From assembly GCF_001936575.1 (NCBI RefSeq), contig NZ_MSMP01000004.1, positions 162,921 to 226,920 of the forward strand: DNA of 64,000 bases. The letters run 5' to 3'. This document shows, piece after piece, positions 1-10,800 of the stretch. The translations under genes and the position numbers were made by a program. Position 1 is the first letter of the stretch; each line of letters starts with the position of its first letter. Source of the DNA: Tenacibaculum agarivorans (GTDB taxonomy: Bacteria > Bacteroidota > Bacteroidia > Flavobacteriales > Flavobacteriaceae). Below the pieces are notes generated by a model, which was not told the origin of the DNA, searched no databases, and was given only the letters and a program-made list of their open reading frames with translations.

Positions 1-962
1 TTACTGCCGCTAATAAAAGTACTCCTGCTGGTTTTAATCTTTTAGAACAAAATTTAAGTCGTTTAGATCCTAATTTTGCCGGTTTATACTTTTGGAATGG
101 TAGTGATTACGAAGTGATAAACAGCACCAGTCCTACAGTATACTTATCTCCAGGGCAAGCTTTTATGGTTAAAGCTAGAACTGTTAATCAATCTACTAGT
201 TTTTTCAGGTTCTTTAAATCCTTACAAACTCATCAAACTGGAGCTAATACCTTTTTTAGAAGTATCGATACAACTCCAAGCATAATAGTTAAATTATCTA
301 ATGGAGATATAGAAAAGAGCACTGAACTTAAGTACTTTGATAATGTTACCAATGGACTTGACATTGGTTATGACGCAGGGAGATACAGAGAAAACACACC
401 TAATTTTTCTTTAGACACACACTTGGTAGCTGATAGTAAAGGAATTGATTTCATGCTACAATGTTTACCAAAAGACACCTATGAAACACAAGTGATCCCT
501 TTATCTGTTAGAGCTCAAGCTAATTCAACTATTCATTTTAAAGCAAATGCTAAAAACCTGCCTCAAAATGTAGATGTGTATATAGAGGATAGAGAAAAAA
601 ATATTTTTCAAAAAATAGACGAGACTCCTTATAAAGTTACTATAACAACTGTACAAAATGGAATTGGTCGTTTTTATTTACATACTTCTTCTAAAACACT
701 AAAAATTGAAGACACAGTAGCTAAAGAGAATCTTGCTATCTATAAAACAGATGATACTACACTAAGAATTGTTGGACTTGAAGTCCTTAATAAAGCCACT
801 TTAAAAATGTATAGTGTTAATGGACAAAAAGTAATGACAAAAGAATTTACTACAAACGGTGTTCAAGATATTTTACTACCAGCTTCACTATCAACTGGAG
901 TCTACATTGTGCAATTAACCTCAGAAAACAATAATTTATCTAAAAAAATAATTATCGAATAA
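1..962 (+). CDS. C-terminal part of a T9SS-exported surface protein (5' end outside window)
   Basis: The frame is open from base 3, so the gene starts before the window and only about 319 residues are visible. The visible part is a beta-rich region without recognisable catalytic motifs. Its last 70 or so residues look like a type A type IX secretion sorting domain: a segment with LKMYSVNGQKV, then LSTGVYIVQL, and a basic end (SKKIIIE). That tail directs export across the outer membrane and is normally cleaved or used for anchoring. The two FISUMP genes follow 10 bp downstream on the same strand, so they may be cotranscribed. The function of the mature protein cannot be judged from this fragment. 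Confidence 0.8.
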   Translation, partial: TAANKSTPAGFNLLEQNLSRLDPNFAGLYFWNGSDYEVINSTSPTVYLSPGQAFMVKARTVNQSTSFFRFFKSLQTHQTGANTFFRSIDTTPSIIVKLSNGDIEKSTELKYFDNVTNGLDIGYDAGRYRENTPNFSLDTHLVADSKGIDFMLQCLPKDTYETQVIPLSVRAQANSTIHFKANAKNLPQNVDVYIEDREKNIFQKIDETPYKVTITTVQNGIGRFYLHTSSKTLKIEDTVAKENLAIYKTDDTTLRIVGLEVLNKATLKMYSVNGQKVMTKEFTTNGVQDILLPASLSTGVYIVQLTSENNNLSKKIIIE

Positions 963-972
963 TAAAAAAGAA

Positions 973-1839
973 ATGAAAAATACAACTAAAAAAACTATAC
1001 TGCTACTATTACTGACTCTTATAAATTCTATAGCTTTTGCACAAGTAGGGGTCGGTACCAGTACCCCAGATGCTTCTGCTGCTTTAGAAGTTACCAGTAC
1101 AACAAAGGGATTCTTATTACCTAGAATGACCGAAACTCAAATTACAGCCATTGCAGACCCTGCTGAAGGTTTATTAGTCTACTGTACAGACTGCTCTCCT
1201 AAAGGCATTTATATGTTTGATGGGTTATTATACAATAATATTATAGTTGGAAATACGTCTATAGTGAGTTCAAGTGGTAGTGTTGTTGTTGGTGGTGCAG
1301 GTGCTATTTGGATGGATCGTAATTTAGGTGCCAGCCAAGTAGCAACTTCTTCTACCGATGCTGATTCTTTTGGCGACTTGTATCAATGGGGCAGAAATAC
1401 TGATGGGCATCAAATGAGAACTAGTAGTATAACAGCCGGACCTGTAGCGAGCGGTAATGAAGGAAGTAACTTTGTTACTAGTTCTACCTCTGGAAATTGG
1501 CTTAGTGCAGTAGACGCTAGTAGATGGAATGGTGCAAATAAAGGAATTCATGATCCATGTCCTGACGGGTTTAGAGTTCCTACTCGAGCAGAATGGGATG
1601 CTGAAAGGGTTACTTGGCCTTTTGCTGGTCCTATTGCTACGCCATTAAAATTACCTAATGCAGGTTTTAGAGATGGAGTAACGGGTGTGATTAGAGAGGT
1701 TAATACAGAAGGACGCTATTGTACAAGTACACTTTCATCGAACAGAAATACTGTTTTAGTGTTTGGTCCTACTGTTGGACCAAGAACAGAAATAGGAAGC
1801 GGATCTCGTGGGCACTCCGTTCGATGTATTAAAGAATAG
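973..1839 (+). CDS. Secreted FISUMP-domain protein, first of a tandem pair
   Basis: A signal peptide of about 23 residues ends at AFAQ, followed by the VGVGTSTPDASAALEV block that is common at the mature N-terminus of flavobacterial surface proteins. Residues about 110-288 form a FISUMP (Fibrobacter succinogenes major paralogous) domain, recognisable from GAIWMDRNLGASQVA, DLYQWGRNTDGHQ, HDPCPDGFRVPTRAEW and the terminal VRCIKE. No sorting domain is present. It lies 10 bp after the preceding exported protein and 34 bp before a close paralogue, which suggests an operon. FISUMP proteins are thought to be surface exposed, but their ligand is unknown, so no function is assigned beyond location. 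Confidence 0.85.
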   Translation: MKNTTKKTILLLLLTLINSIAFAQVGVGTSTPDASAALEVTSTTKGFLLPRMTETQITAIADPAEGLLVYCTDCSPKGIYMFDGLLYNNIIVGNTSIVSSSGSVVVGGAGAIWMDRNLGASQVATSSTDADSFGDLYQWGRNTDGHQMRTSSITAGPVASGNEGSNFVTSSTSGNWLSAVDASRWNGANKGIHDPCPDGFRVPTRAEWDAERVTWPFAGPIATPLKLPNAGFRDGVTGVIREVNTEGRYCTSTLSSNRNTVLVFGPTVGPRTEIGSGSRGHSVRCIKE

Positions 1840-1873
1840 TAAAAAAACAAAAATTGAATTAGAATAAATAAAG

Positions 1874-2989
1874 ATGACATTAAAAATGAATATAAAATTT
1901 AAAAATTCGATTAAAAGAGGTTTATTGGTAACTATTTTGACTTCCGTTACCATAGTAAATGCTCAAGTAGGAATAGGTACTAATACTCCAGATGCTTCTG
2001 CTGCTTTAGAGGTAAGAAGTACAACTAAAGGATTATTATTACCAAGATTGACAAACGCCCAAATCAATACAATTTCTAACCCTGCTGAAGGTTTAATAAT
2101 CTACTGTATAGATTGTGCACCTAAAGGAGTATATGTATATGATGGAATAAGTTTTAAAAGCTTACTTGATAATACTGCGGTAGACAATAGCCCTTCTGCA
2201 TTAGTATTAAGCCAAATAGGAAATGAAGCAGATAACCCTGATGTTGTAAATTCTGTAGTAACTGTGGCACAACTAGGGATGATCACTCCAGCTTTATTAG
2301 GAATTGTAGCTAGTAATCAAACAGATTATCAAAATTACATTGATTCGAATCCTGATAATTTTTCTGTACCTGCTACTACTTCTGAAGTACAAGCAATGAT
2401 TAATGCTGTAAATGGTTTTGGACAAGTTACAGGGGCAGGTGGAGCTATATGGTTAGATCGTAATCTAGGAGCTAGTCGAGTTGCTACATCTACTTCAGAT
2501 GCTGATGCTTATGGAGATTTATATCAATGGGGTAGAAATACTGACGGACATCAATCTAGAACTAGTAATACAGCAACAGGTCCAGTAGCTAGTGGTAATG
2601 AAGGAAGTAATTTCATCATTGGAAGTAATAATTGGTTAAATGCTAAAGATAATACGCGTTGGAACGGTACTACTAAAGGAATACACGACCCTTGTCCTAG
2701 TGGTTTTAGAGTACCTACCTCAGCAGAATGGCTTACTGAAAGGGATGCTTGGTCTACACAGGATGCAGATGGTGGTTTTTCAAGTCCATTGAAGTTACCT
2801 ATTACAGGTTTTAGAGCTAGTAGTACCGGTGAAGTTAGAAGTTTCATTAGAAGAGGATTTTATTGGTCTAGTATACAATCTGGTAATAGTGGTCCTGAAG
2901 CTCTTGAATTAATTGAAGGAGTTAACTTTAGCCAGATTGCAAATCCTCTTTTTGCATCTGGTCAACCTGTACGTTGTATCAAAGAATAA
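1874..2989 (+). CDS. Secreted FISUMP-domain protein, second of a tandem pair
   Basis: This is a paralogue of the gene before it: signal peptide ending at VNAQ, the same GIGTNTPDASAALEV block, the same FISUMP domain (GAIWLDRNLGAS, DLYQWGRNTDGHQ, HDPCPSGFRVPTSAEW, VRCIKE). It differs by an insertion of about 80 residues between the two blocks (near residues 95-175), with a run that resembles a short repeat or spacer. A second in-frame ATG at 1886 gives a more usual signal peptide and may be the true start. A strong hairpin terminator follows 24 bp after the stop, which ends the operon. Confidence 0.85.
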   Translation: MTLKMNIKFKNSIKRGLLVTILTSVTIVNAQVGIGTNTPDASAALEVRSTTKGLLLPRLTNAQINTISNPAEGLIIYCIDCAPKGVYVYDGISFKSLLDNTAVDNSPSALVLSQIGNEADNPDVVNSVVTVAQLGMITPALLGIVASNQTDYQNYIDSNPDNFSVPATTSEVQAMINAVNGFGQVTGAGGAIWLDRNLGASRVATSTSDADAYGDLYQWGRNTDGHQSRTSNTATGPVASGNEGSNFIIGSNNWLNAKDNTRWNGTTKGIHDPCPSGFRVPTSAEWLTERDAWSTQDADGGFSSPLKLPITGFRASSTGEVRSFIRRGFYWSSIQSGNSGPEALELIEGVNFSQIANPLFASGQPVRCIKE

Positions 2990-3012
2990 AAATATAAAAT
3001 ATCATACTTTTT

Positions 3013-3036
3013 AAACTGCCCTGCATCGGGCAGTTT
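3013..3036 (+). terminator. Rho-independent terminator after the FISUMP pair
   Basis: Perfect 9-bp stem (AAACTGCCC / GGGCAGTTT) with a 6-base loop, placed 24 bp after the stop of the second FISUMP gene and followed by a T-rich stretch. It is GC-richer than anything around it. Confidence 0.85.
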
Positions 3037-3057
3037 CTTATTTACTAAACACAACTT

Positions 3058-4407
3058 ATGAGAATATTTTCTATACTTCTTATAGTATTTTCAAATTTTA
3101 TACAAATACCAGCACAAAATATTCAAGGTCAATTAATGGGTCATGCAGGTCAAAAATTGACATTAATTGGATTTGATTATTATAAAGACTATCCTCTTCA
3201 TACTACAACTGTTGATCAACAAGGTAATTTCATTATTACTTACCCAGAAAACTATCGAGGCATGGCTATTTTAGAAACTGAGCGTAATAATCGTTTTATA
3301 TTATTATTAGATGGGGAATCAATTCATCTAAAAGGAACTCATTTGAATGCTTTCGATAATTTGCAATTCACAAAAGGAACTCAAAACCAAAAATTTGTCG
3401 CTCATGCAAAAGCAATGATTCAAGAAGATAAGGTATATGCTGCTTGGCGTTACCTACAAAAACAGTACAATAATCCATATTTCAGCACGCAGAATAATAG
3501 TAAAAAACATATAGATAAAGAAATAAGACGCATTGAAGGCGCTCATACTAAAAGGCAAGAATCACTAAAAAAAGAAAGTTATCTGAGTTGGTATATGCCA
3601 CTCCGCAAATTGGTGAACGACATGCCAAAATCTATTCAAAATTACTCGGAACGTATTCCTTTGAATATTCAACAGTTCAGAAATATAGACTTCACAAATT
3701 CTAACTTTAAAACCAGTGGTATTTTTAGAGAATTGATTGAAGGTCATTATTTTTTATTAGAAAATATGGGAACATCTTTAGGCGAAGTATATAAAGAAAT
3801 GAATTTAAGTACTGATTACCTGATTCATACTCTAAAAAATAACTCCTCGTTACTTAATGCTGTAGCCAAAGAACTATTCGTACTATTTGAAAAACGTAGT
3901 TTATTTAAAGCTGCAGCACATTTATCATCTCGATTACTAGAAAAAACATACTGTAGTTGTACCATTGAAGAAAGTTTACAGAAAAGAATGCATAAATATG
4001 GAGTACTCAAAGTAGGAAATACAGCTCCAGACATTCAACTGACAACAACAAAAACGTTAAGTGATATCAAACAGAATGTTTTATTGGTTTTTGGAGCAAG
4101 TACTTGTGCTACTTGTCAAAAAGAAGCTAATGAATTAGTAACATATGACAAGCAATGGAAAGACTCTAAAACGCCTTTGAAAATTATTTATATAAGCTTA
4201 GACACAAATCAAAATATATTCAATAGTGCTTTTAAAAATGTTCCATGGCAGAGTTATTGTGATTTTAAAGGATGGGAATCAAAAGCGGCAAAGGATTACC
4301 ACATAAATGCTACACCAACTTATATTTTACTGAATAAAGAACGTAAAATTTTACTACATCCAAGATCTTTGGCTCATGTTAATGCTTGGATTCAAGGAAA
4401 GCTGTAA
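3058..4407 (+). CDS. TlpA/thioredoxin-like disulfide oxidoreductase with N-terminal DUF4369-like domain
   Basis: The protein has a signal peptide (first 19-20 residues, ending near IPAQ), an N-terminal beta-rich region like DUF4369 (residues about 20-120), a helical middle, and a thioredoxin fold at about residues 320-449. The redox motif is GASTCATCQKEA, so the active pair is CATC, and the later ATPTYILLN stretch supplies the expected cis-proline. Family knowledge: such envelope proteins reduce or shuffle disulfides, often for cytochrome c maturation, but the substrate here is unknown. It stands alone between a terminator and a repeat element. Confidence 0.8.
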   Translation: MRIFSILLIVFSNFIQIPAQNIQGQLMGHAGQKLTLIGFDYYKDYPLHTTTVDQQGNFIITYPENYRGMAILETERNNRFILLLDGESIHLKGTHLNAFDNLQFTKGTQNQKFVAHAKAMIQEDKVYAAWRYLQKQYNNPYFSTQNNSKKHIDKEIRRIEGAHTKRQESLKKESYLSWYMPLRKLVNDMPKSIQNYSERIPLNIQQFRNIDFTNSNFKTSGIFRELIEGHYFLLENMGTSLGEVYKEMNLSTDYLIHTLKNNSSLLNAVAKELFVLFEKRSLFKAAAHLSSRLLEKTYCSCTIEESLQKRMHKYGVLKVGNTAPDIQLTTTKTLSDIKQNVLLVFGASTCATCQKEANELVTYDKQWKDSKTPLKIIYISLDTNQNIFNSAFKNVPWQSYCDFKGWESKAAKDYHINATPTYILLNKERKILLHPRSLAHVNAWIQGKL

Positions 4408-4436
4408 CTGTTAAATTAAAAGTTGTTATTACTATG

Positions 4437-4565
4437 AAGCTGTCTGAAAAAGTATTTTCAAACGTCATTACGAAAAATTTAATTTTGAAGTAATCTTATT
4501 ATTAGTAACTTAAATTTACACGATTCCTTCATTTCATTCGGAATGACGACTTTTTAGACAGCCTC
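4437..4565. repeat. Palindromic intergenic repeat element (REP/MITE-like)
   Basis: About 128 bp with long imperfect inverted ends: GCTGTCTGAAAAAGT at 4439-4453 pairs with ACTTTTTAGACAGC at 4549-4562, and inside that CGTCATTACG pairs with CGGAATGACG. The pattern CGTCATTnCG is typical of dispersed noncoding repeats in flavobacterial chromosomes. It sits between convergent genes and may also act as a terminator for both. Only one copy occurs in this window, so dispersal is inferred. Confidence 0.6.
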
Positions 4566-4592
4566 ACCTATATTCATAATAGTTTTAAATTG

Positions 4593-6128
4593 CTACCCCA
4601 GCCACCCTTCTCTATCTAGGCTCCTATATTGAATGGCCTCTGCAATATGATGTGATTGTATATCTTTTGAACTCTCTAGATCAGCAATAGTTCTACTCAC
4701 TTTTAAAATACGATCGTAAGCTCTAGCGGATAAATTCAATCTATCCATTGCATTTTTTAGTAATTCTTTACTTTGCATATCTAACACACAAAATTCACGT
4801 ATTTGTTTTACATTCATTTGTGCATTATAATGTATTGATTCTAATATAGAGAATCGTTCTGTTTGTATTTTCCTAGCTTCTGTAACTCTTTTTCTAATTT
4901 CGACACTTGTTTCTCCTTGTCGTGTATCAGATAATTTTTCAAAAGGTACAGGTGTTACTTCAATATGAATATCAATTCGATCCAGTAAAGGTCCTGATAT
5001 TTTACTCATGTAACGTTGCATTTCGGCTGGTGAAACCGAAGCTGCACTATTCTCATCTGAAAAATAACCTGTAGGACTTGGATTCATACTAGCTACTAAC
5101 ATAAAGCTACTAGGATAATTTACTGTAAATTTTGCTCTAGATATTGTTACTTCTCTATCTTCAAGAGGTTGACGCATCACTTCCAAAACAGAACGCTTAA
5201 ATTCAGGAAGTTCATCTAAAAAAAGTACTCCATTATGCGCTAATGATATTTCTCCTGGTTGCGGATATTGACCTCCGCCTACTAATGCGACGTCTGATAT
5301 TGTATGATGTGGAGATCTAAAAGGACGTTGATTTATCAATCCTGCTTTTTTAACTTTTCCTACTACAGAATGAATTTTAGTTGTTTCTAAAGCTTCATTT
5401 AATGACATTGGTGGTAAGATAGATGGTAATCTCTTAGCCAACATCGTTTTTCCTGCTCCAGGTGGCCCGATTAAAATAATATTATGTCCTCCTGCCGCTG
5501 CAATTTCCATACAACGTTTAATAGATTCTTGGCCTTTTACATCTGAAAAATCAAACTCAGGAAAATCTAATTGGTTGTAAAACTCTTCATGTGTATCTAC
5601 AACGGTAGGCAATAGCTGTTGCGTTTCATTAAAATGATCTATAACTTCTGTTATACTTTCTACTCCATAGACTTCCAACCCTTCAACTATAGCAGCTTCC
5701 TTTGCATTCTCTTTAGGTAGAATAAAATAGTTAAAACCTTCTTCTTTTGCCTTTATTGCTATGGGAAGTGCTCCTTTTATAGGTTGCAACTTTCCGTCTA
5801 AAGAGAGTTCACCCATGATTACATATTCATCTATATTCGTAGATTGAATTTGGTTTGAAGCTGCTAAAATTCCTGTAGCAATGGTTAAATCATAAGCAGC
5901 ACCTTCTTTTCTGATATCTGCTGGTGCCATATTTATGATTATTTTTTTCCCAGGAAGTTTGAAATTATTATTCTTAAGTGCAGCAGAAATCCGATATGAA
6001 CTTTCTCGTACCGCATTATCAGGTAAACCAACTAAATGATACCCTATTCCCTTATCTATATTAACTTCAACAGTAATGGTGGTTGCTTCTACTCCGAATA
6101 GCGCGGAGCCATAAACTTTTACTAGCAT
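4593..6128 (-). CDS. comM: YifB/ComM family Mg-chelatase-like AAA+ ATPase
   Basis: The N-terminal domain begins [15 protein letters not shown], as in YifB/ComM proteins, and shows a Lon-protease-like fold ([15 protein letters not shown]). The AAA+ core carries Walker A GPPGAGKT near residue 220 and Walker [12 protein letters not shown], followed by the Mg-chelatase C-terminal domain ([21 protein letters not shown]). In other bacteria ComM is a hexameric helicase that promotes branch migration during natural transformation. The ATG at 6128 is preferred over a TTG 18 bp upstream because it matches the conserved N-terminus. It is a single-gene unit, convergent with the TlpA-like gene. Confidence 0.93.
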   Translation of the reverse strand: MLVKVYGSALFGVEATTITVEVNIDKGIGYHLVGLPDNAVRESSYRISAALKNNNFKLPGKKIIINMAPADIRKEGAAYDLTIATGILAASNQIQSTNIDEYVIMGELSLDGKLQPIKGALPIAIKAKEEGFNYFILPKENAKEAAIVEGLEVYGVESITEVIDHFNETQQLLPTVVDTHEEFYNQLDFPEFDFSDVKGQESIKRCMEIAAAGGHNIILIGPPGAGKTMLAKRLPSILPPMSLNEALETTKIHSVVGKVKKAGLINQRPFRSPHHTISDVALVGGGQYPQPGEISLAHNGVLFLDELPEFKRSVLEVMRQPLEDREVTISRAKFTVNYPSSFMLVASMNPSPTGYFSDENSAASVSPAEMQRYMSKISGPLLDRIDIHIEVTPVPFEKLSDTRQGETSVEIRKRVTEARKIQTERFSILESIHYNAQMNVKQIREFCVLDMQSKELLKNAMDRLNLSARAYDRILKVSRTIADLESSKDIQSHHIAEAIQYRSLDREGWLG

Positions 6129-6433
6129 AGCCTTTTTCTTAAACAATTTTCGCTAAATACGGTATTTTAAATTTAAAATGCAAATTCTAGGTTTTACAAT
6201 TCGTTTTAAATAGAATAATTATAAAGTTATGTTATGATTAAACTAACAATATATACCTTCTATTGACTTCACTTATTTACCTAAACATCTTAGCTATGCT
6301 TTTCTTTATTTTATATAACTTCGTAAGCAATTCATATGTTATTAGACTAAACTATCAACATATGAAGAAAAGATGTTTTTACGAGTTATGGAATTAGAAA
6401 CTTTCTAAAATAAATTACATATTTAAAGACAAT
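6129..6433. other. Intergenic region with divergent promoters, no gene seen
   Basis: This AT-rich 305-bp gap lies between divergent genes. I see an AT palindrome (ATTTTAAATTTAAAAT, 6164-6179) but no convincing coding frame, RNA gene or strong -7 consensus. Confidence 0.5.
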
Positions 6434-6964
6434 TTGAGAAATATCCCAACTGTAAAATTATATGGAGCGAGTCATTGCCACAAAACTCAATACTATAAAC
6501 AAATTTTTGATAAAATAGAACTGCCTTATACTTTTTTAGATGTTGAAATAAATAAAATACATGCAGAAGAACTTCGTAATCTCTACGAAAACAGAAAGTT
6601 GAATTTTCCGACAATTACTATTGGAAAGAAAAAACTACGAAACCCAAGTGAAAAAGACCTATTTAAATGGATACATAAATTAATACCTAGTATGTTAGAA
6701 CTGAAACATAATAAAGACGAAAATAAATATACTTTAGATATAAACGGACAAGAAGCTAAGGTAGAATATGTTTTTCAAGAAGGACAAATGCTATTAACAC
6801 ATTCTGAAGTGCCTTATCAATTAAGAGGAAAAGGAATTGGAAAAGAATTAGTGTTGAAGACTTTCGAAAGGCTTACAGAAGAAGGTCATAAGGCTGTAGC
6901 TGTTTGTTCTTATATCAAAACTGTAAAAAATAGAAACAGTTACTGGAAGGATATTATAAGATAA
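6434..6964 (+). CDS. Glutaredoxin-like domain fused to a YjdJ-type GNAT domain
   Basis: Residues 5-85 resemble glutaredoxin: YGASHCHKT places a single active cysteine (CHKT rather than CPYC, so monothiol-like), and NFPTITIG provides the cis-proline region. Residues about 95-176 form a small YjdJ/COG2388-type GNAT domain, with LLTHSEVPYQLRGKGIGKEL as the acetyl-CoA loop and the characteristic VCSYIK end. The start is TTG; the frame is closed by a stop at 6395 and has no upstream ATG. It is 10 bp before a small unknown gene and then MsrA, so it probably belongs to a thiol or oxidative-damage operon. The fused activity is inference. Confidence 0.75.
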   Translation: MRNIPTVKLYGASHCHKTQYYKQIFDKIELPYTFLDVEINKIHAEELRNLYENRKLNFPTITIGKKKLRNPSEKDLFKWIHKLIPSMLELKHNKDENKYTLDINGQEAKVEYVFQEGQMLLTHSEVPYQLRGKGIGKELVLKTFERLTEEGHKAVAVCSYIKTVKNRNSYWKDIIR

Positions 6965-6974
6965 GGTTTTTAAC

Positions 6975-7226
6975 ATGTCAATCTTAAACAACATAATAAG
7001 ATTTCCAAACGGATACTCGGAAGGGATTTATCTAGATAAAACATACGGAATTACGAAAAGCACATTTAATAAAAATAAATCTTTTAAGATTTATGCAGAA
7101 GAATTAGGCGGAACCAACTTTATAAGCCTTAACTTTTACATCACTACAACTAATGAATTATTAAAACCTTGTGAAATGCCTGCTGAAAAAGTAATTCATT
7201 TTTTGCAAAACGTACGACTACTTTAA
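6975..7226 (+). CDS. Small protein of unknown function in the msrA operon
   Basis: This 83-residue soluble protein has no signal peptide, membrane segment or recognisable catalytic motif. It lies 10 bp after the glutaredoxin-GNAT fusion and 11 bp before msrA, all on one strand, so cotranscription is very likely. A single cysteine occurs near the C-terminus (KPCEMPAE). The setting suggests a role in redox repair, but nothing in the sequence itself shows one. Confidence 0.7.
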   Translation: MSILNNIIRFPNGYSEGIYLDKTYGITKSTFNKNKSFKIYAEELGGTNFISLNFYITTTNELLKPCEMPAEKVIHFLQNVRLL

Positions 7227-7237
7227 ATTTAAAAATT

Positions 7238-7738
7238 ATGAACAGTTATAGAAAAGCATATATAGCAGGGGGTTGTTTTTGGGGAATGGAAGATCTTTTT
7301 AGAAAAAGACAAGGGATCATTGATACTGAAGTTGGTTATCAAGGAGGAGAAAATGACAATCCAACCTACAGGAATCACCCGGGACATGCTGAAGGTATCG
7401 AAATTACTTATGATGCCGAAGTCACCTCTTTCAGGGAATTATTAGACTATTTTTTTAGAATGCATGATCCTACAACAGTAGATCGTCAGGGAAATGATAG
7501 AGGATCAAGTTATCGTTCAGCTATATTTTATCAAAATAATGAGGAAAAAACAATCGCTGAAGAAATGATTAAAATTGTAGATGCTTCTGGGAAATGGTCT
7601 GAAAAAGTAGTTACCAATTTAGAACCTTGGTCTACATTTTGGATTGCTGAAGACTATCATCAAGATTATTTAGTTAAAAATCCTAATGGTTATACATGCC
7701 ATTTTGAAAGATTTAGCGAAAGTTTCATTCAAGAATAA
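7238..7738 (+). CDS. msrA: Peptide methionine (S)-S-oxide reductase MsrA
   Basis: The catalytic signature [12 protein letters not shown] near residue 10 contains the active cysteine of MsrA, followed by the conserved VGYQGG and [11 protein letters not shown] blocks and the YHQDYL motif near the end. At 166 residues it matches the usual length of a cytoplasmic MsrA. It reduces methionine-S-sulfoxide in damaged proteins using thioredoxin- or glutaredoxin-type donors, which fits its position third in an operon that begins with a glutaredoxin-like fusion. A hairpin terminator follows 40 bp downstream. Confidence 0.95.
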   Translation: MNSYRKAYIAGGCFWGMEDLFRKRQGIIDTEVGYQGGENDNPTYRNHPGHAEGIEITYDAEVTSFRELLDYFFRMHDPTTVDRQGNDRGSSYRSAIFYQNNEEKTIAEEMIKIVDASGKWSEKVVTNLEPWSTFWIAEDYHQDYLVKNPNGYTCHFERFSESFIQE

Positions 7739-7778
7739 TTTAAATCTAACATTTTTTTTAAATAAAACTAAACAAAAA

Positions 7779-7803
7779 AAAGCTTCGCAAAATGCGAAGC
7801 TTT
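7779..7803. terminator. Bidirectional terminator between msrA and the giant adhesin
   Basis: An 11-bp perfect stem (AAAGCTTCGCA / TGCGAAGCTTT) with a 3-base loop has A and T tracts on either side. It lies between two converging genes and can end transcription from both. Confidence 0.85.
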
Positions 7804-7826
7804 CTATATCGTTTTTAGTGTTCTTT

Positions 7827-10800
7827 TTATTTAATCACCATACGTTTGCTATCTATTTTTATTGTTCCTACATAAAGTGTATAATGATATACACCAGCTG
7901 GCAAACCGTCACTGTTAATATTTAACTCACCTTCTCCACGATCTTCTAATGCTATTTCAGAGATAATTTTACCTGTACCATCATTAAATACCATAGTTGC
8001 TTTACTAACCTCATATGGTAGATAATATTTTATTGATGAAGTACTACTAAAAGGATTAGGAATGTTTTGATATAACTTAGGCCTATCCTCTTTTGAAACT
8101 GGGGTCCCTCCTGTTGATAACGTTGCATCACATGCGCAGCTTTCAAGTGCCTGAATACGTGACAACACATTTGTCATTTGTGACTGTAAATTGGTTAACT
8201 CAGTTTGAGCAGAACTTAAATTTGATTGTAAATTAGAAATTAATGGTGCTAAGTTTACAGATACTGAAGTACCATTTTCTATTTCTATGGTTAACTTCGA
8301 TCCCGATAAAGTAGCCGCTTTAAGATTTTGTTTATCTGTATTTACATAAGATGAAAGATCCACTGAATTCCCATTAGTTATTGCCAAATTATTATTAGAT
8401 AACCCTAATGTTTGATTATCTGTATTTGTTCCACTTTGTAAACTAGATAAATCTACACTATTACCATTTGCAATACTCAATGTTGTTCCTGACAAGTTTA
8501 ATGTTTGATTATCTGTACCTGTTCCATCTTGTAAGCTTGATAAATCTATACTATTTCCGTTTGCAATACTCAAATTTGTACCCGTTAAGGCTATAGTTTG
8601 TGCATCCGTGTTATCTAAATAACTTGATAAATCTACTGAAGTAGCATCGTTAGTTAAACTTAACGTATTGCCTGATAAAACTAAATCTTGCGCATCGGTA
8701 TTATCTAAATACGATGAAAGATCAACTGTCTTTGAATTCCCAGAAATACTTAAGGTATTTGCAGATAACGATAATTCTTGATTATCCGTGTTATCCAAAT
8801 AACTTGATAAATCAACTGAAGTAGCATCGTTAGTTAAACTTAATGTATTGCCTGATAAAACTAAATCTTGCGCATCGGTATTATCTAAGTACGATGAAAG
8901 ATCAACTGTTTGTGAATTTCCTGAAATACTTAAGGTATTTGCAGCTAACGATAATTCTTGATTATCCGTGTTATCCAAATAACTTGATAAATCTACTGAA
9001 GTAGCATCGTTAGTTAAACTCAAAGTATTTCCTGATAAAACTAAATCTTGGGCATCGGTATTATCTAGATACGATGAAAGATCAACTGTTTGTGAATTTC
9101 CTGAAATACTTAAGGTATTTGCAGCTAACGATAATTCTTGACTATCCGTGTTATCCAAATAACTTGATAAATCTACTGAAGTAGCATCGTTAGTTAAACT
9201 TAATGTATTACCCGATAAAACTAAATCTTGTGCATCGGTATTATCTAAGTACGATGTAAGATCAATAGTCTTTGAATTCCCTGAAATGCTTAACGTGTTC
9301 ATCGCTAATGATAATTCTTGACTATCCGTGTTATCCAAATAACTTGATAAATCTACTGAAGTAGCATCGTTAGTTAAACTTAATGTATTACCCGATAAAA
9401 CTAAATCTTGTGCATCGGTATTATCTAAATATGATGAAAGATCAACTGTTTGTGAATTTCCTGAAATACTTAACGTGTTCGTCGCTAATGATAATTCTTG
9501 ACTATCCGTATTATCCAAATAACCTGATAAATCAACTGAAGTAGCATCGTTAGTTAAACTCAAAGTGTTTCCTGATAAAACTAAATCTTGTGCATCTGTA
9601 TTATCTAGATACGATGAAAGATCAATAGTCTTTGAGTTTCCAGAAATACTTAACGTGTTCATCACCAATGATAATTCTTGACTATCCGTATTATCCAAAT
9701 AACCTGATAAATCAACTGTTTTAGCTGCTTCACCGTCTCCTTCCAATGATAAACTTAAGGTATTGGTGTTAAGTGTAAATCCATCTATCTTTTGATCATC
9801 TGTGTTATCTAAATATCTAGCCAAATCAATAGTAGTAGCATCGTTAGTTAAACTTAACGTATTTCCTGATAAAACTAAATCTTGTGCATCTGTATTATCT
9901 AAGTACGATGAAAGATCAACTGTTTTTGAATTTCCTGAAATACTTAACGTGTTCGTCGCTAATGATAATTCTTGACTATCCGTGTTATCTAAATAACCTG
10001 ATAAATCAACTGAGGTAGCATCGTTAGTTAAACTCAAAGTGTTTCCTGATAAAACTAAATCTTGAGCATCTGTATTATCTAAATATGATGATAGATCAAT
10101 AGTCTTTGAATTCCCTGAAATGCTTAACGTGTTCATCACCAATGATAATTCTTGACTATCTGTATTATCCAAATAACCTGATAAATCAACTGTTTTAGCT
10201 GCTTCTCCGTCTCCTTCCAGTGATAAACTTAAGGTGTTAGTGTTAAGTGTAAATCCATCTATCTTTTGATCATCTGTGTTATCTAAATATTTAGCCAAAT
10301 CAATAGTAGTAGCATCGTTAGTTAAACTCAAAGTGTTTCCTGATAAAACTAGATCTTGAGCATCGGTATTATCTAAATACGATGAAAGATCAACTGTTTT
10401 TGAATTCCCTGAAATACTTAAGGTATTCGTCGCTAATGATAATTCTTGACTATCCGTGTTATCCAAATAACCTGATAAATCAACTGAAGTGGCATCGTTA
10501 GTTAAACTCAAAGTATTTCCTGATAAAACTAAATCTTGTGCATCGGTATTATCTAGATACGATGAAAGATCAACCGTAGAAGAATTCCCAGAAATACTTA
10601 AGGTATTTGTCGCTAATGATAATCCTTGACTATCTGTATTATCCAAATACTTAGCTAAATCAATTGAAGTAGCATCGTTAGTTAAGCTTAATGTATTGTC
10701 TGTTAATGTTAAATCTTGTGCTAAGTCTGATAAATCTACAGTTTGATTATGTCCAAATATTAATTGCTTGTTACTATTATTATATCTAGTTTGTTTAAAA

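Noticed and set aside
8590..10720. Regular 180-bp periodicity that could suggest a CRISPR array
   Set aside because: The repeats are in frame, encode repeated protein modules, and have no variable spacers.
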